Shown: one piece after another, positions 30,016 to 30,257 of the stretch | Numbering within the stretch: the first letter of the stretch is position 1 | Layout: each line of letters starts with the position of its first letter | Assembly (NCBI GenBank): GCA_964555675.1 | Contig: CAZKTU010000061.1 | Coordinates: 1 to 30,257, forward strand | Length of the DNA stretch: 30,257 nt | Origin: CAIWXH01 sp964555675 | GTDB taxonomy: Bacteria > Chloroflexota > Chloroflexia > Chloroflexales > Chloroflexaceae | Direction: 5' to 3' | The notes under the pieces: model-generated | Database searches by the model: none | What the model saw: only the letters and a program-made list of their open reading frames with translations | Told to the model about the DNA's origin: nothing | Position numbers and translations under genes: made by a program

Positions 30016-30054
30016 GAGCCCGAGAGAACCTGGTTCTCTCGGGCTCGTCTTGTT
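30016..30054. terminator. Strong bidirectional terminator after ftsH
   Basis: GAGCCCGAGAGAACC (30016-30030) and GGTTCTCTCGGGCTC (30032-30046) are perfectly complementary; allowing for a loop, the stem is about 13 bp. A T-rich GTCTTGTTT follows on the plus strand and TTGGTTTG on the minus strand. It serves both ftsH and the convergent dehydrogenase gene. Confidence 0.9.
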
Positions 30055-30072
30055 TCATGTAAGGGTTTGATA

Positions 30073-30257
30073 TTAGTCCGCGTTGTCGATCTGCGCCCGC
30101 TGCAGGCTGCCGCTGTAGTCGACGTAGACGCTCTTGAACTCGCTGAAGAGGTCGAGCATGGTCGGGCCGGCCTCGCGGTGGCCGTTGCCGGTGGCCTTGA
30201 CCCCGCCGAAGGGCAGGTGGATCTCGGCGCCGATCGTCGGCGCGTTGATATAGACGA
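30073..30257 (-). CDS. Aldehyde dehydrogenase, C-terminal end (partial)
   Basis: The last 61 codons of a minus-strand gene that enters from the right edge, ending in TAA (30075-30073). The peptide contains YINAPTIGAEIHLPFGGVKATGNGHREAG, split here as NAPTIGAE, LPFGGVK and GNGHREAG, followed by EFKSVYVDYSG. This is the conserved C-terminal segment of NAD(P)-dependent aldehyde dehydrogenases, closest in character to the aminoadipic-semialdehyde (ALDH7-like) group. The catalytic Cys and nucleotide site lie outside the window, so the substrate class is a guess. Confidence 0.88.
   Translation of the reverse strand, partial: VYINAPTIGAEIHLPFGGVKATGNGHREAGPTMLDLFSEFKSVYVDYSGSLQRAQIDNAD

Overview
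The window is about 70% GC bacterial chromosome. I infer a Chloroflexota genome, most likely class Chloroflexia. The grounds are gene content rather than a marker gene: a very large BTAD/AAA/TPR regulator, a secreted DUF4397 repeat protein ending in the LPxVxR-type tail often seen on secreted proteins of that phylum, a response-regulator/thioredoxin-reductase fusion, and the tilS-hpt-ftsH block. Where both boxes are readable, promoters follow a housekeeping sigma pattern (TTGACG or TTGAAG, 17 bases, then TATAAT, TAAAAT or TATACT).

Layout. At 1-10 a minus-strand gene starts and runs off the left edge, with its promoter at 47-75. At 142-8634 lie plus-strand single genes: a SARP-like AAA regulator, a YceI protein, a ring-cleaving VOC dioxygenase, a secreted six-repeat DUF4397 protein and a baeRF3 (eRF1-like, Balon-like) protein. 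At 8628-15132 everything is on the minus strand: a sugar-cluster-type methyltransferase, a two-helix membrane protein, a CPBP intramembrane protease, an M50 (site-2 type) protease, an OmpR-type response regulator and a multi-pass histidine kinase. The last three are translationally coupled or nearly so. Divergent from the methyltransferase is a GT4 glycosyltransferase plus GH57 pair (15207-17703), which recalls the mycobacterial methylglucose-polysaccharide locus.

At 17746-22151 are mixed housekeeping and accessory genes: an antitoxin-like small protein, a GNAT acetyltransferase, an MFS transporter, a YihY membrane protein and a UbiE-like methyltransferase. At 22254-25441 is a two-gene signalling pair: a receiver/glutaredoxin-like/thioredoxin-reductase fusion lacking redox cysteine pairs, followed by a cNMP-binding-domain histidine kinase. 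A tRNA with anticodon CAT follows, transcribed from a promoter built over the kinase stop codon, and then tilS-hpt-ftsH. A bidirectional terminator separates ftsH from the C-terminal end of a convergent aldehyde dehydrogenase.

The gaps between genes are rich in small repeats. One family of perfect hairpins has GGAGGG-type stems and mostly 3-base loops; it sits at gene ends. Modules of 10-19 bases are shared between distant gaps. Degenerate heptanucleotide tandem arrays flank the tilS leader and lie across the response-regulator/kinase junction.
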